DNA of 28,031 nucleotides from positions 1 to 28,031 of the IMG/VR virus record IMGVR_UViG_3300020454_000061, one strand, 5' to 3'. Positions 6,188 through 14,682 of this stretch are shown piece by piece. The translations under genes were made by a program, and so were the position numbers. The stretch's first letter is position 1; each line of letters opens with the position of its first letter. Below the pieces are notes generated by a model that saw nothing but the letters and a program-made list of their open reading frames with translations, made no database searches and was not told where the DNA came from. The stretch comes from a virus.

Positions 6188-7908
6188 TTGTTTTTGAAAA
6201 AGTGAAGTGGAAAAATTTCCTATCAACAGGAAATGGATTCACATATTTAGATCTTGAAAGATATAAGTCTACCGTTGTTTATGGCGATAATGGAGCAGGG
6301 AAATCTACCATGTTAGATGCCTTATGTTTTGTATTGTTTAATAAACCCTTCCGTAAGATTAGTAAAGGTCAGTTAGTTAACACAATTAACGAGCGTGATC
6401 TATTGGTGGAAGTTGAATTCTCAGTAGGGCAGTCAAAGTATAAAGTAGTAAGGGGAATCAAACCAAATGTCTTTGAGATATATCGTAACGGCACACTTAT
6501 TGACCAGTCTGCAGCAAATAATGACTACCAAAAGTATCTCGAGCAGAAGATACTTAAATTCAATTTCAAATCTTTCACACAGATTTCTATTCTTGGGTCT
6601 AGCACTTTCGTTCCATTCATGCAACTTAATGCTCCAAATAGAAGAGAGGTTATCGAAGACCTCCTCGACATCAAAGTATTCTCACGCATGAATTTGTTGC
6701 TCAAGGATCGCTTGAGAGACATAAGAAATGAAGTTAAAGAGTGTGAGCACACAGTCACACTACATCAAAAGACCTATGACATGCAAACTGCTACAGTGCA
6801 ACGCATGGAAGGTATGGTTAAGGATGTAAATGATGACCTTGCATCACAGTTGATGTCATTAAAGGAAGAGAATTTTGCAGTAGAAACAAATATAGCATCA
6901 ACAGAGACTGAGATCCGTGATCTTACTGACAAACTTGCCAACTCAGCATCATCACAGGCACAGTATAGTAAGATGCGAGAGTATATTGCATCTGTAAAAA
7001 CTAAAGTAAATAGAAATTTATCTGATCTTGACTTCTTTATCAAGAATGATACCTGTCCTACTTGCACACAGACTATTGATACTGATACAAAAGTGTCTAG
7101 AGTGGATGATTTGAGTAAGAAAGATGAGGACTACCAGTCTAAACTGAAAGAAATGGAGCAGGTCTTAGAGAAACTTGACAAGAAAGTCAAGGCAGACTCG
7201 CAAATGGCAGCACAATATCAAACACTTAAGAGTAATTTAAAAGCATACACCAAAGAAAAGAAAACTATTGCTTCTAGACTCAACGCAGTCAAGGGTAAGA
7301 AGACTACCAACTCAGATTTAACCTGTGAGCAGGAAAAACTAAGCAAATTTAAGGAAGAGTTGGATAAAAAGGTAGAAGAATGTGCTGATGTCAATGCACA
7401 GGAGTCACATCACAAAGTGGTCAGCACCCTATTGCGTGATAATGGTATCAAGAGTAAGATAATTAAGAAGTTTATCCCCATTATCAACACACATATCAAT
7501 AAATACCTACAAGATATGGATTTCTACGTCAATTTTACTCTTGACGAGGAATTTAACGAGGTAATTAAGAGCAGACATAGAGATATCTTTTCCTATGCAT
7601 CCTTTTCTGAGGGTGAAAAGCAAAAGATTGACCTAGCATTGCTCTTTACATGGAGAGATATTGCTAGAATGAAAAATTCTGCAGCAACTAACCTCCTATT
7701 ACTAGATGAAGTGTTTGATTCTAGTCTGGATACCAATGCAACAACAGATCTTCTTAAGATCCTGAGACGCATGAGTGATAATACAAACATCTATGTGATT
7801 TCTCACAAGATGATTGACACTCTAGTCGATGCATTTGAATCTAGTCTTGAGTTTGTTAAAGAAAATGACTTCTCGTCCCTTAAATACTCAGACCGTGACA
7901 ACCCCTAA
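6184..7908 (+). CDS. gp46: gp46, SbcC/Rad50-type ATPase of the recombination nuclease
   Basis: 574 residues (T4: 560). Walker A GDNGAGKST (34-42), a long coiled coil interrupted by the zinc hook CPTC (291-294), the ABC signature FSEGEKQK (S475) and Walker B LLLLDEVFD (D508, E509), followed by ISHK as the H-loop. This is the full Rad50/SbcC plan. It pairs with gp47 through ATP-dependent DNA-end binding. The start overlaps the membrane peptide by an ATGA junction. Confidence 0.97.
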   Translation: MIVFEKVKWKNFLSTGNGFTYLDLERYKSTVVYGDNGAGKSTMLDALCFVLFNKPFRKISKGQLVNTINERDLLVEVEFSVGQSKYKVVRGIKPNVFEIYRNGTLIDQSAANNDYQKYLEQKILKFNFKSFTQISILGSSTFVPFMQLNAPNRREVIEDLLDIKVFSRMNLLLKDRLRDIRNEVKECEHTVTLHQKTYDMQTATVQRMEGMVKDVNDDLASQLMSLKEENFAVETNIASTETEIRDLTDKLANSASSQAQYSKMREYIASVKTKVNRNLSDLDFFIKNDTCPTCTQTIDTDTKVSRVDDLSKKDEDYQSKLKEMEQVLEKLDKKVKADSQMAAQYQTLKSNLKAYTKEKKTIASRLNAVKGKKTTNSDLTCEQEKLSKFKEELDKKVEECADVNAQESHHKVVSTLLRDNGIKSKIIKKFIPIINTHINKYLQDMDFYVNFTLDEEFNEVIKSRHRDIFSYASFSEGEKQKIDLALLFTWRDIARMKNSAATNLLLLDEVFDSSLDTNATTDLLKILRRMSDNTNIYVISHKMIDTLVDAFESSLEFVKENDFSSLKYSDRDNP

Positions 7909-8071
7909 CTGGCAACACCATTCAAAGAAAGAAAAGAAGCGACACTTGAAGCCACAAGCATTGCGTCAAGCAAGGAAACGTCGTGGACAGTTGTTAAAGT
8001 GTCTACTAAACCCTCCCAAGCGGAGGGTTTCTCATTATAATGAGTATATAATCATCGCACACACATGCTAA
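7865..8071 (+). CDS. Possible small basic protein (68 aa) between gp46 and the VWA gene
   Basis: The frame from ATG 7865 overlaps the end of gp46 by 44 bases and the VWA gene start by 7 (ATGCTAA). It has a polar start (MTSRPLNTQTVTTPNWQHH) and a strongly basic middle (SKKEKKRHLKP, then RQARKRRGQLLK), as in small nucleic-acid-binding proteins. A 9-bp hairpin and a palindrome lie inside its 3' third. The codons look ordinary for this genome. Against it: no recognised family, and the hairpin may be a terminator that ends the transcript before the stop. A longer start at 7829 would add only sequence that overlaps gp46. Confidence 0.42.
   Translation: MTSRPLNTQTVTTPNWQHHSKKEKKRHLKPQALRQARKRRGQLLKCLLNPPKRRVSHYNEYIIIAHTC
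8008..8030 (+). terminator. Hairpin after gp46, possible weak terminator
   Basis: AAACCCTCC (8008-8016) pairs with GGAGGGTTT (8022-8030) in a 9-bp stem with a 5-base loop. Only TTTCTCATT follows, so the U-tract is poor and termination may be partial. It lies between the recombination operon and the VWA gene. Confidence 0.6.
8031..8044. promoter_or_regulatory. 14-bp perfect palindrome upstream of the VWA gene
   Basis: CTCATTATAATGAG is its own reverse complement and contains a TATAAT. A second TATAAT overlaps at 8047-8052. No -35 box is at the right distance. It could be an operator or part of a promoter for the VWA gene (ATG 8065), or simply a second hairpin; this is unproven. Confidence 0.35.
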
Positions 8072-10269
8072 TACAAGAAATCAAAGGATCACTCGCTAAA
8101 CTACTTGCTACAGAAAATCTAACTGTTGAGCATTGTAAGTGTGAGACTGCATCATTCGATGTAAAGAATAGAGTCCTCTCATTGCCCCTCTGGATCGCCT
8201 CTGAGAGCGTTTATGACATGCTAGTGGGTCATGAAGTAGGTCATGCTTTATTTACACCTGCTGATGGATGGGAAAGTATGACAGATTTGCCTAAGTCTTA
8301 TGTAAATATTCTAGAAGATGTGCGTATCGAGAAGTCAATGAAGGACAAGTTTCCAGGTCTTCGTAAAGATTTCTTCAAAGGTTACCGTGAGTTGAATCAG
8401 AAAGATTTCTTCGGTATCGGCATGATGGATCTTAACAAACTAAAACTTATCGACCGTATCAACCTATATTATAAGGTAGGCATTGTTGACCAGACTATAC
8501 CCATCCCTTTCAAAAACGAAGAAGAAAAGAAATGGTTGGCACTAGCAGATCTATGTGAGTCTTTTGAAGACGTATGTGAGTTAGCAGCAAAAATTTACGA
8601 GTGGCAAGGTGAGCAAGAAGAAGATCAAGAGCATATCGATAACACACCTTCAACTGAAGATGATGGTGGAGATGCTCCCCAGATGGATACGGTTACGACT
8701 GAGACTTCGCAGGATGATGACGGTGACGCACAGCAACCTCAACCTAATCCTCAATCAAATTCAGACTCAGAGTCTGACGATTGGGAAGATAGTGATGAAG
8801 ACCCTGCAACATCAAATGAAGGTGGTTTCAACTATGATGAAGGAATAACAGATAGAAACTTTGAAGATAACCTTAAGGAAATTGCAGAGCAAGAATCTTA
8901 CAGGACACCAACATACGCTGATGTGCCCGAAGTAAATCTTTCTCACCTTGTTATCAAACCTGATCACTGGGTAAAAGTCCTACAAGATTTCTGGGGTCAG
9001 GATATCTATAGCGATCCTAACAATGAAAACTATATCGGTATCGACTTCTCTAAAGTTGACTCTGACTATGCATCTTTCAAGAAGAAGTGCAACCAAGAAG
9101 TCAACTACATGGTCAAAGAGTTTGAGTGTAGAAAAGCAGCGTCAGCATATGCTAGAGCGTCAGTTTCTAAGACAGGTGTCCTAGATACTACAAAACTACA
9201 CACATACAAATACAACGACGATATCTTCAGAAAGATCATGTCCACACCTGATGGTAAGAATCATGGTCTTGTATTCCTACTTGACTGGTCTGGTAGCATG
9301 TATCGAGATCTTCACCAGACTGTAAAGCAACTTCTTTCTCTTGCATACTTCTGTCGTAAGGTAAATATTCCTTTCAGAGTCTATGCATTCAGTGATGCAT
9401 ACTGGGAAGGTGACGATACATACAGAAGGTCACACGGTTTTGACGAAGACTTCCGTGCATACAAGAATGCTCCTAAGGTAGGTGAGTTTTCTATCTATCC
9501 ACACCTACGTCTTGTTGAATACCTCAGCAATGAGTCAAAGAAAGATACTTTTGATACTCATGCTCAATACTTATTCCGTCTTTCATCTCACTTTCAAAAC
9601 AGAAACCAATATCTTGGATACAACTTCCCTATCCCACATCAAGTAAACTTAGGTGGCACTCCTCTAAACGATTCATTGATTGCATTGAAGACTATCATCC
9701 CAACATTCAAGAAAAGATATGGAGTTGAGAAACTACACGTTGTTACCTTGACTGACGGTGAGTCAAATACTATCGGTATCTTACAGAAACCAAACTTGCC
9801 AGACGATTTGCAGCATAAGTTATACAGAGGTGGACTACATGGTATGGCAGTTGTAAGAGATAGAAAGAGTGGTTTCCACAGCAAACCAAGTAATGACTGT
9901 CATGGAGGATTGACTCAACAGATTCTTAAGTATCTTAAGTATACTTTCCCTGAGACAAACTTCATAGGTTTCCGTATCTGTAATGGATCTGATGCTAGTC
10001 ACTTCATTCGTTACAGTGGACAAGTTGACTTTGAGTCAGAAAATGCTATCCTTAAGAAGTGGAGAAAAGACAAGTCACTTTGTCTTCCTAACTGCAACGG
10101 TTACCAAGAGTTGTATCTCCTTAACTCAACTAGTCTTGAATCAGACACTGACTTTGAGGTCAAAGCAGATGCCACTAATGCACAAATCAGAAGTGCATTC
10201 AAAAAGTCTCTAGGTGCCAAGGCAAACAACAAAAAAGTATTATCTAACTTTATTACACAGATTGCATGA
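8065..10269 (+). CDS. Large VWA-domain protein with HExxH metallopeptidase-like N-terminus (CobT-like partner of the MoxR ATPase)
   Basis: 734 residues. The N-terminal domain has GHEVGHALFTP with the zinc motif HEVGH (56-60) and NILEDVRIE (81-89), where E84 or E89 could be the third ligand, as in gluzincins. Residues about 185-275 are a very acidic, low-complexity linker like that of CobT. The C-terminal half is a von Willebrand A domain with a complete MIDAS: DWSGS (407-411), GGTPL (T532) and TDGES (D564). VWA proteins with such linkers pair with MoxR AAA+ ATPases (CobT/CobS, ViaA/RavA), and a CobS-like gene lies two genes downstream. Catalysis by the HExxH site is inferred. No Shine-Dalgarno sequence is seen at ATG 8065. 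Confidence 0.88.
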   Translation: MLIQEIKGSLAKLLATENLTVEHCKCETASFDVKNRVLSLPLWIASESVYDMLVGHEVGHALFTPADGWESMTDLPKSYVNILEDVRIEKSMKDKFPGLRKDFFKGYRELNQKDFFGIGMMDLNKLKLIDRINLYYKVGIVDQTIPIPFKNEEEKKWLALADLCESFEDVCELAAKIYEWQGEQEEDQEHIDNTPSTEDDGGDAPQMDTVTTETSQDDDGDAQQPQPNPQSNSDSESDDWEDSDEDPATSNEGGFNYDEGITDRNFEDNLKEIAEQESYRTPTYADVPEVNLSHLVIKPDHWVKVLQDFWGQDIYSDPNNENYIGIDFSKVDSDYASFKKKCNQEVNYMVKEFECRKAASAYARASVSKTGVLDTTKLHTYKYNDDIFRKIMSTPDGKNHGLVFLLDWSGSMYRDLHQTVKQLLSLAYFCRKVNIPFRVYAFSDAYWEGDDTYRRSHGFDEDFRAYKNAPKVGEFSIYPHLRLVEYLSNESKKDTFDTHAQYLFRLSSHFQNRNQYLGYNFPIPHQVNLGGTPLNDSLIALKTIIPTFKKRYGVEKLHVVTLTDGESNTIGILQKPNLPDDLQHKLYRGGLHGMAVVRDRKSGFHSKPSNDCHGGLTQQILKYLKYTFPETNFIGFRICNGSDASHFIRYSGQVDFESENAILKKWRKDKSLCLPNCNGYQELYLLNSTSLESDTDFEVKADATNAQIRSAFKKSLGAKANNKKVLSNFITQIA

Positions 10270-10814
10270 ATATCTTCGCAGTTAACAACGATCCTTATCT
10301 GTCAGCATACCAGTTGCCAGATAAGCATGTTGTTAAGATGCCCTTAGAAACATGTCAAATGCTCAGCATTGTATACTCTGACTGGTATCACAGTATCGGT
10401 CAGGTTTTCAAGTCTGATGGCACACCTTATAAAACAGCGAAGGGTGCCTTCCGTAATCATCCATGCACCAAGTGGGTAGCAGAGTCTAATCATAATATTG
10501 CATGGTTGATAGAGCATGGTATTGCACTTTGTGAAGAGTATACTTATAGATATGATAAGAAACATGGTTGCGAAGACTCTATAAGATTCGCAGCACACAT
10601 TGCACCCGAGGGTTGCAGTGCTAGGCATACACCATTCGCTCGTGCTATGCCTGATAAGTGGAAATATGATTACGATATCCCTACCACACTTGCATATAGA
10701 CGCTATGTTGCAAGTAAACCATGGGCACCTACAAATTACCTACGCAAACCAGAGCGTATGCCACTTTGGATAGTGTCCACTAACAGTGGCATTGCGGATT
10801 TTATTCTTGTATAA
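10266..10814 (+). CDS. Conserved phage protein of unknown function between the VWA and MoxR genes
   Basis: 182 residues. It belongs to a family I recognise from many phages by its conserved blocks but to which I cannot give a function: NDPYLSAYQLPDKHVVKMPLE near the start (the DKHVVKM block), NHPCTKWVAES in the middle, CEEYTYRY, and TPFARAMPDKWK with a Tyr/Trp-rich end. The His, Asp and Cys residues in these blocks could bind metal or act in catalysis, but that is a guess. It overlaps the VWA gene by an ATGA junction, so it is co-translated with it, and the MoxR gene starts 29 bases after its stop. No membrane segment or signal peptide. Confidence 0.85.
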   Translation: MNIFAVNNDPYLSAYQLPDKHVVKMPLETCQMLSIVYSDWYHSIGQVFKSDGTPYKTAKGAFRNHPCTKWVAESNHNIAWLIEHGIALCEEYTYRYDKKHGCEDSIRFAAHIAPEGCSARHTPFARAMPDKWKYDYDIPTTLAYRRYVASKPWAPTNYLRKPERMPLWIVSTNSGIADFILV

Positions 10815-10843
10815 TAATCATATAGACACAAACAAATACGATT

Positions 10844-11932
10844 ATGCCTTTCGAGCCAGTCCTAGTGACAACAGAAGACTTCAAAAACTACCTATCTGAG
10901 AAGCACGGTAACGATGTTACCTTCCAGAATCTTGTCGAAGCAGCAGACCATTTCGATTGCTCTGTAGCAACAGTCAAGAAAAGACTTAAGCAATACAAGA
11001 AAGGTATTGGTAAGTGGGATCTATCTATCACTGAGCAGTTAGAGAAAGCATACGAAGCACCTGCAGTAATTGAGAGATTGATTCCATCTAAAGACAAAAA
11101 CTTTGTGCCCTTCGGTAACTTCTCTGATCTTAAGAAGATCATCAAGTCCAAGGTATTCTACCCTGCATTCATTACAGGTCTATCAGGTAATGGTAAGACT
11201 ATGAGTGTAGAGCAAGCATGTGCTGCGTTGAATCGTGAAGTGATTCGTGTTAATATTACTATAGAAACTGATGAGGATGATCTCATCGGTGGTTTCAGAC
11301 TTGTCGATGGCAACACTGTGTGGCATAATGGTCCTGTAGTGGAAGCACTCGAGCGTGGTGCAGTCCTTCTCCTTGATGAGATTGACCTTGCATCTAACAA
11401 AATCCTTTGTCTTCAGTCTATACTAGAAGGTAAAGGTGTCTTCCTCAAGAAGGTAGGTAGATATGTAACACCTGCTAAAGGTTTTACAGTTATTGCTACT
11501 GCTAACACAAAAGGTAAAGGATCTGAAGACGGAAGATTCATTGGCACTAACGTGTTGAATGAAGCATTCCTTGAGAGATTCCCCTTGACATTCGAGCAAG
11601 AGTATCCTACACCTGCTATCGAGACTAAGATGCTAAACAACTACTGTAAAGAGTTGGATGCATGTGATGACAAATACATCGCTAACTTAGTCACATGGGC
11701 AGACATGATTCGTAGGACTTTCAAAGAAGGTGGTGTTGATGAAGTTATTTCAACTCGTCGTCTTGTGCACATCATCCGTGCATATGCTATCTTCGGTGAT
11801 CGTGCTAAAGCAATCAAAGCATGTCTTAATCGTTTCGATGATGAAACAAAACAGTCATTCCTTGACTTATATGATAAGATAGATGGGGACATTAACATGA
11901 CCGAAGTAGAAAATCTATTTACTAACGCTTAA
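10844..11932 (+). CDS. cobS: CobS-like MoxR-family AAA+ ATPase
   Basis: 362 residues. A short N-terminal helix-turn-helix-like region (FQNLVEAADHFDCSVATVKK) precedes the AAA+ core: Walker A GLSGNGKT (112-119), Walker B LLLDEID (175-181), sensor 1 ATANT (218-222), FLERFPL and sensor 2 ISTRRL (about 307-312). Genes of this type are called cobS in T4-like cyanophages because they resemble the CobS subunit of cobaltochelatase. The phage lacks other cobalamin genes in this window, and a VWA protein is next door, so a MoxR/VWA remodelling pair is the safer reading. AT-rich TATAATAATCATATA lies about 25 bases upstream. It joins the next gene by a TAATG overlap. Confidence 0.92.
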   Translation: MPFEPVLVTTEDFKNYLSEKHGNDVTFQNLVEAADHFDCSVATVKKRLKQYKKGIGKWDLSITEQLEKAYEAPAVIERLIPSKDKNFVPFGNFSDLKKIIKSKVFYPAFITGLSGNGKTMSVEQACAALNREVIRVNITIETDEDDLIGGFRLVDGNTVWHNGPVVEALERGAVLLLDEIDLASNKILCLQSILEGKGVFLKKVGRYVTPAKGFTVIATANTKGKGSEDGRFIGTNVLNEAFLERFPLTFEQEYPTPAIETKMLNNYCKELDACDDKYIANLVTWADMIRRTFKEGGVDEVISTRRLVHIIRAYAIFGDRAKAIKACLNRFDDETKQSFLDLYDKIDGDINMTEVENLFTNA

Positions 11933-12240
11933 TGGCATTCAAATATGATGAAGATGTGATCATGAAAGAGGTCACGGAGTATATCGGAGGGACGTATAGT
12001 AAACATTACTCCTCCGAAAATGGTGAAGGTGTGCAAACGTTAGACCTGATTGATGCAGTAGGAGATTCCGAAGCATTCTGCAGGTCTAATGCTATCAAGT
12101 ATTTGTCACGCTATGATAAAAAGGGACAGGCAAGGGTTGACATTATGAAGGCAATGCATTATTGTATACTTCTAATGTGTTTTAACGATCGCAATAGAGT
12201 CCGTCACGAAAACAAAATTGAGCAACAACATTATGAATGA
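11932..12240 (+). CDS. DUF3310 family protein (T7 gp1.7-type)
   Basis: 102 residues. DUF3310 is recognised from SKHYSS (H25), TLDLIDAVG (D38), the core SNAIKYLSRYDKKG (52-65) and the closing RVDIMKAMHYCILL. Proteins of this family in phages such as T7 (gp1.7) act as nucleotide kinases, but many members are untested, so that activity is only possible here. It begins with TAATG at the end of the CobS-like gene and ends overlapping the sliding-clamp start, placing it in the nucleotide and replication block. Confidence 0.82.
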   Translation: MAFKYDEDVIMKEVTEYIGGTYSKHYSSENGEGVQTLDLIDAVGDSEAFCRSNAIKYLSRYDKKGQARVDIMKAMHYCILLMCFNDRNRVRHENKIEQQHYE

Positions 12241-12964
12241 AGCAACAGAGATTCGTCTCTCTAAGAAGACTATCGCTTTCCTAAAGAATTTTAGTGAGAT
12301 CAATAAGTCGGTTGTAATTAAAGCAGCAGAGAAAACTCTTGCTACTATGGCGGTCAACAAGAATATTCTTGCATTCTCTTCATGTGGTGAAGAGTTTCCT
12401 GAGGACATTCCTATCTACGATCTCCCATTGTTTGTGAAGACTTGCTCTATGTTTGAGCAACCACATCTCATCTTCATGGGAAAGAATAAAATCTATATTG
12501 CAGACAAAGCGACAAAAGGTAAGGCAACTTACATCAAGTCTGACCCTGATATCATTGTCCAACCACCTAAGACTTACGACCCTAATCTTCCTGAGAAGGT
12601 TGTAAACTTTGAGTTGACTATGAAGAATCTAAAACTTCTTCGTGAAGCAGCATACAACTTTGGTGTTACTGACTTCTGTGTTAACTCATACGAAGGTAAC
12701 TTGTCTATCTCAGTTAAGGATAAGAAAACTGATAACAGTCACGTCTTCTCTGTCCCTGTAGACAAAGTTGTTTGGGAAGCAGATTACTGGGGCACAACTC
12801 CAACTCATGAGCGTAACTTCTGTTACTGTCTAAAGATTGAAAACCTTAAGATTCTTGATGGCACATACCATGTGTGTATTTCAGACAAGAATGTTATCAA
12901 TTTCAACTCTCTATCTGAATCTTCTCTTAATTACTTTATCGCACTGGAGCCTGACCAAGACTAA
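12233..12964 (+). CDS. gp45: Sliding clamp gp45
   Basis: 243 residues (T4: 228). The start MNEATEIRLSKKTIAFLKNF matches T4 (KLSKDTTALLKNFATINSG), then VVIKAAEKTLATMAVNK, PIYDLPLFV (T4: AIYDLNGFL), the middle KNLKLLREAA and the end SLNYFIALEPDQD (T4: HANYVVALEADS). Three copies form the ring that holds gp43 on DNA and, in T4, also activates late transcription through gp55 and gp33. ATG 12233 is chosen over TTG 12218 because it overlaps the previous stop by only 8 bases and aligns with the T4 start. The TTATGAA context is a plausible RegA-binding region, but this is not shown. Confidence 0.95.
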   Translation: MNEATEIRLSKKTIAFLKNFSEINKSVVIKAAEKTLATMAVNKNILAFSSCGEEFPEDIPIYDLPLFVKTCSMFEQPHLIFMGKNKIYIADKATKGKATYIKSDPDIIVQPPKTYDPNLPEKVVNFELTMKNLKLLREAAYNFGVTDFCVNSYEGNLSISVKDKKTDNSHVFSVPVDKVVWEADYWGTTPTHERNFCYCLKIENLKILDGTYHVCISDKNVINFNSLSESSLNYFIALEPDQD

Positions 12965-13905
12965 TGAGTAAACTGTTTCTTTGGGTTGAAAAGTATCGTC
13001 CAAGGACAGTTTCTGATTGTATCCTAACAGATGTCAACCAAGCAGTTTTCTCAGGTTATGTAGAGAAGGGAGAGATTCCTAATCTACTTTTGCCTGGCAC
13101 TGCAGGTATCGGTAAAACTACCCTTGCCAAGGCACTGTGTGAAGAAATTGGTGCTGACTATTATCTAATCAATGGATCTGATGAAGGTCGTTACTTAGAT
13201 ACCGTCCGCACAAAGTGTAAGTCCTTTGCATCATCTTCTTCTCTTGTGGGAGGTAAACACAAGGTCGTAATTATTGATGAGGCAGACAATTCTACACCCG
13301 ATGTCCAGTTGCTATTGCGTGCTGTCATCGAGGAGTTTCAGAATAACTGTCGTTTTATTTTCACCTGTAACTATATCAACAAAATCATTGACCCTATCAA
13401 GAGTCGATGCTCTGTTGTAGATATGTCTACAAAGGGTAAGAATCGTGCCGTCCTCGCTTCTAATTTTCATAAGCGATGCCTAGACATTCTTACTAAAGAA
13501 AGTATTGAATACGATGCAAAAGTAGTAGCAGAGGTAGTTGGTAAGTATTTCCCAGACTTCCGTCGCACTCTTAATGAGTTGCAGGCATACTCTGCTACAG
13601 GAAAGATTGATGTTGGTATCTTAGGTAGATCTAACAGTCAAAATATTGATAAGTTAGTTGGATTCCTTAAGCAAAAAGAGTTTACTAACATGCGTAAATG
13701 GGTTGTCACGAATCTAGACAATGATTACAAGGTCTTGTTTCGTGCTATATACGATAAGCTATATGAATATCTTCAGCCACAGTCTATACCTGAGGCAGTG
13801 CTCATCATAGGTGAGTATCAATATAAAGCAGCATTCGTTGCTGACTTGGAGATAAACTCTGTTGCATTTTTAACAGAAATTATGATGAGGTGTGAATTCA
13901 AATGA
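12964..13905 (+). CDS. gp44: Clamp loader large subunit gp44
   Basis: 313 residues (T4: 319). WVEKYRPRTVSDCI at the start, Walker A PGTAGIGKT (44-52), Walker B IIDEAD (103-108) and SRC (147-149) are the hallmarks of the RFC/gp44 family. With gp62 it opens gp45 and loads it on primed DNA. In T4-like phages gp62 normally follows at once; here a five-gene insertion of about 2.9 kb separates them. The start overlaps gp45 by one base (TAATG). Confidence 0.96.
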   Translation: MSKLFLWVEKYRPRTVSDCILTDVNQAVFSGYVEKGEIPNLLLPGTAGIGKTTLAKALCEEIGADYYLINGSDEGRYLDTVRTKCKSFASSSSLVGGKHKVVIIDEADNSTPDVQLLLRAVIEEFQNNCRFIFTCNYINKIIDPIKSRCSVVDMSTKGKNRAVLASNFHKRCLDILTKESIEYDAKVVAEVVGKYFPDFRRTLNELQAYSATGKIDVGILGRSNSQNIDKLVGFLKQKEFTNMRKWVVTNLDNDYKVLFRAIYDKLYEYLQPQSIPEAVLIIGEYQYKAAFVADLEINSVAFLTEIMMRCEFK

Positions 13906-14060
13906 TTACCCCAAGGACACCTAGAAGGTGGAAGTCATCTAAGAGAGTCTTGATCTTCCTAGCAATTACAGGTTTGGCAAGAGTATTGATCTTTGCTGTG
14001 CCTGTAGTTGGTATTTGGTTTGGTGTCAATGCTCCCGAGGAGATTCGCAATGAAAACTGA
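13902..14060 (+). CDS. Small membrane protein (52 aa) after gp44
   Basis: ATG 13902 overlaps the gp44 stop (ATGA). The first 16 residues are basic (MITPRTPRRWKSSKRV), then about 25 hydrophobic residues form one membrane helix (LIFLAITGLARVLIFAVPVV, then GIWFGV), and the tail is acidic (APEEIRNEN). The orientation by the positive-inside rule is N-terminus in the cytoplasm. It is the first gene of the insertion between gp44 and gp62 and overlaps the next gene by 11 bases. No family recognised. Confidence 0.6.
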   Translation: MITPRTPRRWKSSKRVLIFLAITGLARVLIFAVPVVGIWFGVNAPEEIRNEN

Positions 14061-14682
14061 CTACACAGAGAAACTTTGGTTTCCTGTCAGATTGTGGGAG
14101 TTTACAAGTCCTAAGTCTCTATGGAAAAAGACTTTTGAATTAGCACAAAAAGAAGAATATAGGAGATATAATACAGATGGTGGAGTAGGCACCTCACATC
14201 CACACCTTGAGCAACGTCCCGAGTGGAATGAGTTGAAGGTGTGGTTAGAATTATGTGCCAATAAAATCCTAAAGGATAACAAATTCCTTGCTGATAGGAT
14301 GGAAATTACATCAATGTGGTGTAACAGATCTGATGCTCAGACTGGTCATTACCATACTCCACATAGACATCCCATGTCTTATTGGAGCAGTATCTACTAC
14401 ATCACAAAAGCAACTCCTACTACGTTTGTAGACCCTCTTGCACAAAGAGAATGGGCACAGTTGCATTTAGATGGAGGTCCTTATGAAGAGACTAGACATA
14501 ATTTCTGTCCAGAGCCAGGCACGTTAATAATTTTTCCTGCCTACCTAGTGCATGGGTCTCAACCTAACGTAAGAGCGGTTAATAGATTCACACTTGCTGC
14601 TAACTTCTTCCCTTTTGGAAATCAAAATATAGGTGGATGGGATGTGCCTATGATGAATCTAGAAAAGAAGGATGTTAAATGA
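14050..14682 (+). CDS. 2OG-Fe(II) oxygenase-like protein, first of a tandem pair
   Basis: 210 residues. ATG 14050 has GAGGAG at 14037-14042 seven bases upstream, which decides the start over the one at 14008. The pattern is that of the putative 2OG-Fe(II) oxygenase family of cyanophages: GHYHTPHRHPMSYWSSIYYI (H100, H102, H105, H107), TFVDP (D128), then PGTLIIFPAYLVHGSQPN (H168) and NRFTLAANF (R179, a likely 2-oxoglutarate contact). The iron would be held by a His/Asp/His set; exactly which residues is inferred. The next gene is a clear paralogue (H97 to H102, D123, H166, R177). Substrate unknown. Confidence 0.82.
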   Translation: MKTDYTEKLWFPVRLWEFTSPKSLWKKTFELAQKEEYRRYNTDGGVGTSHPHLEQRPEWNELKVWLELCANKILKDNKFLADRMEITSMWCNRSDAQTGHYHTPHRHPMSYWSSIYYITKATPTTFVDPLAQREWAQLHLDGGPYEETRHNFCPEPGTLIIFPAYLVHGSQPNVRAVNRFTLAANFFPFGNQNIGGWDVPMMNLEKKDVK

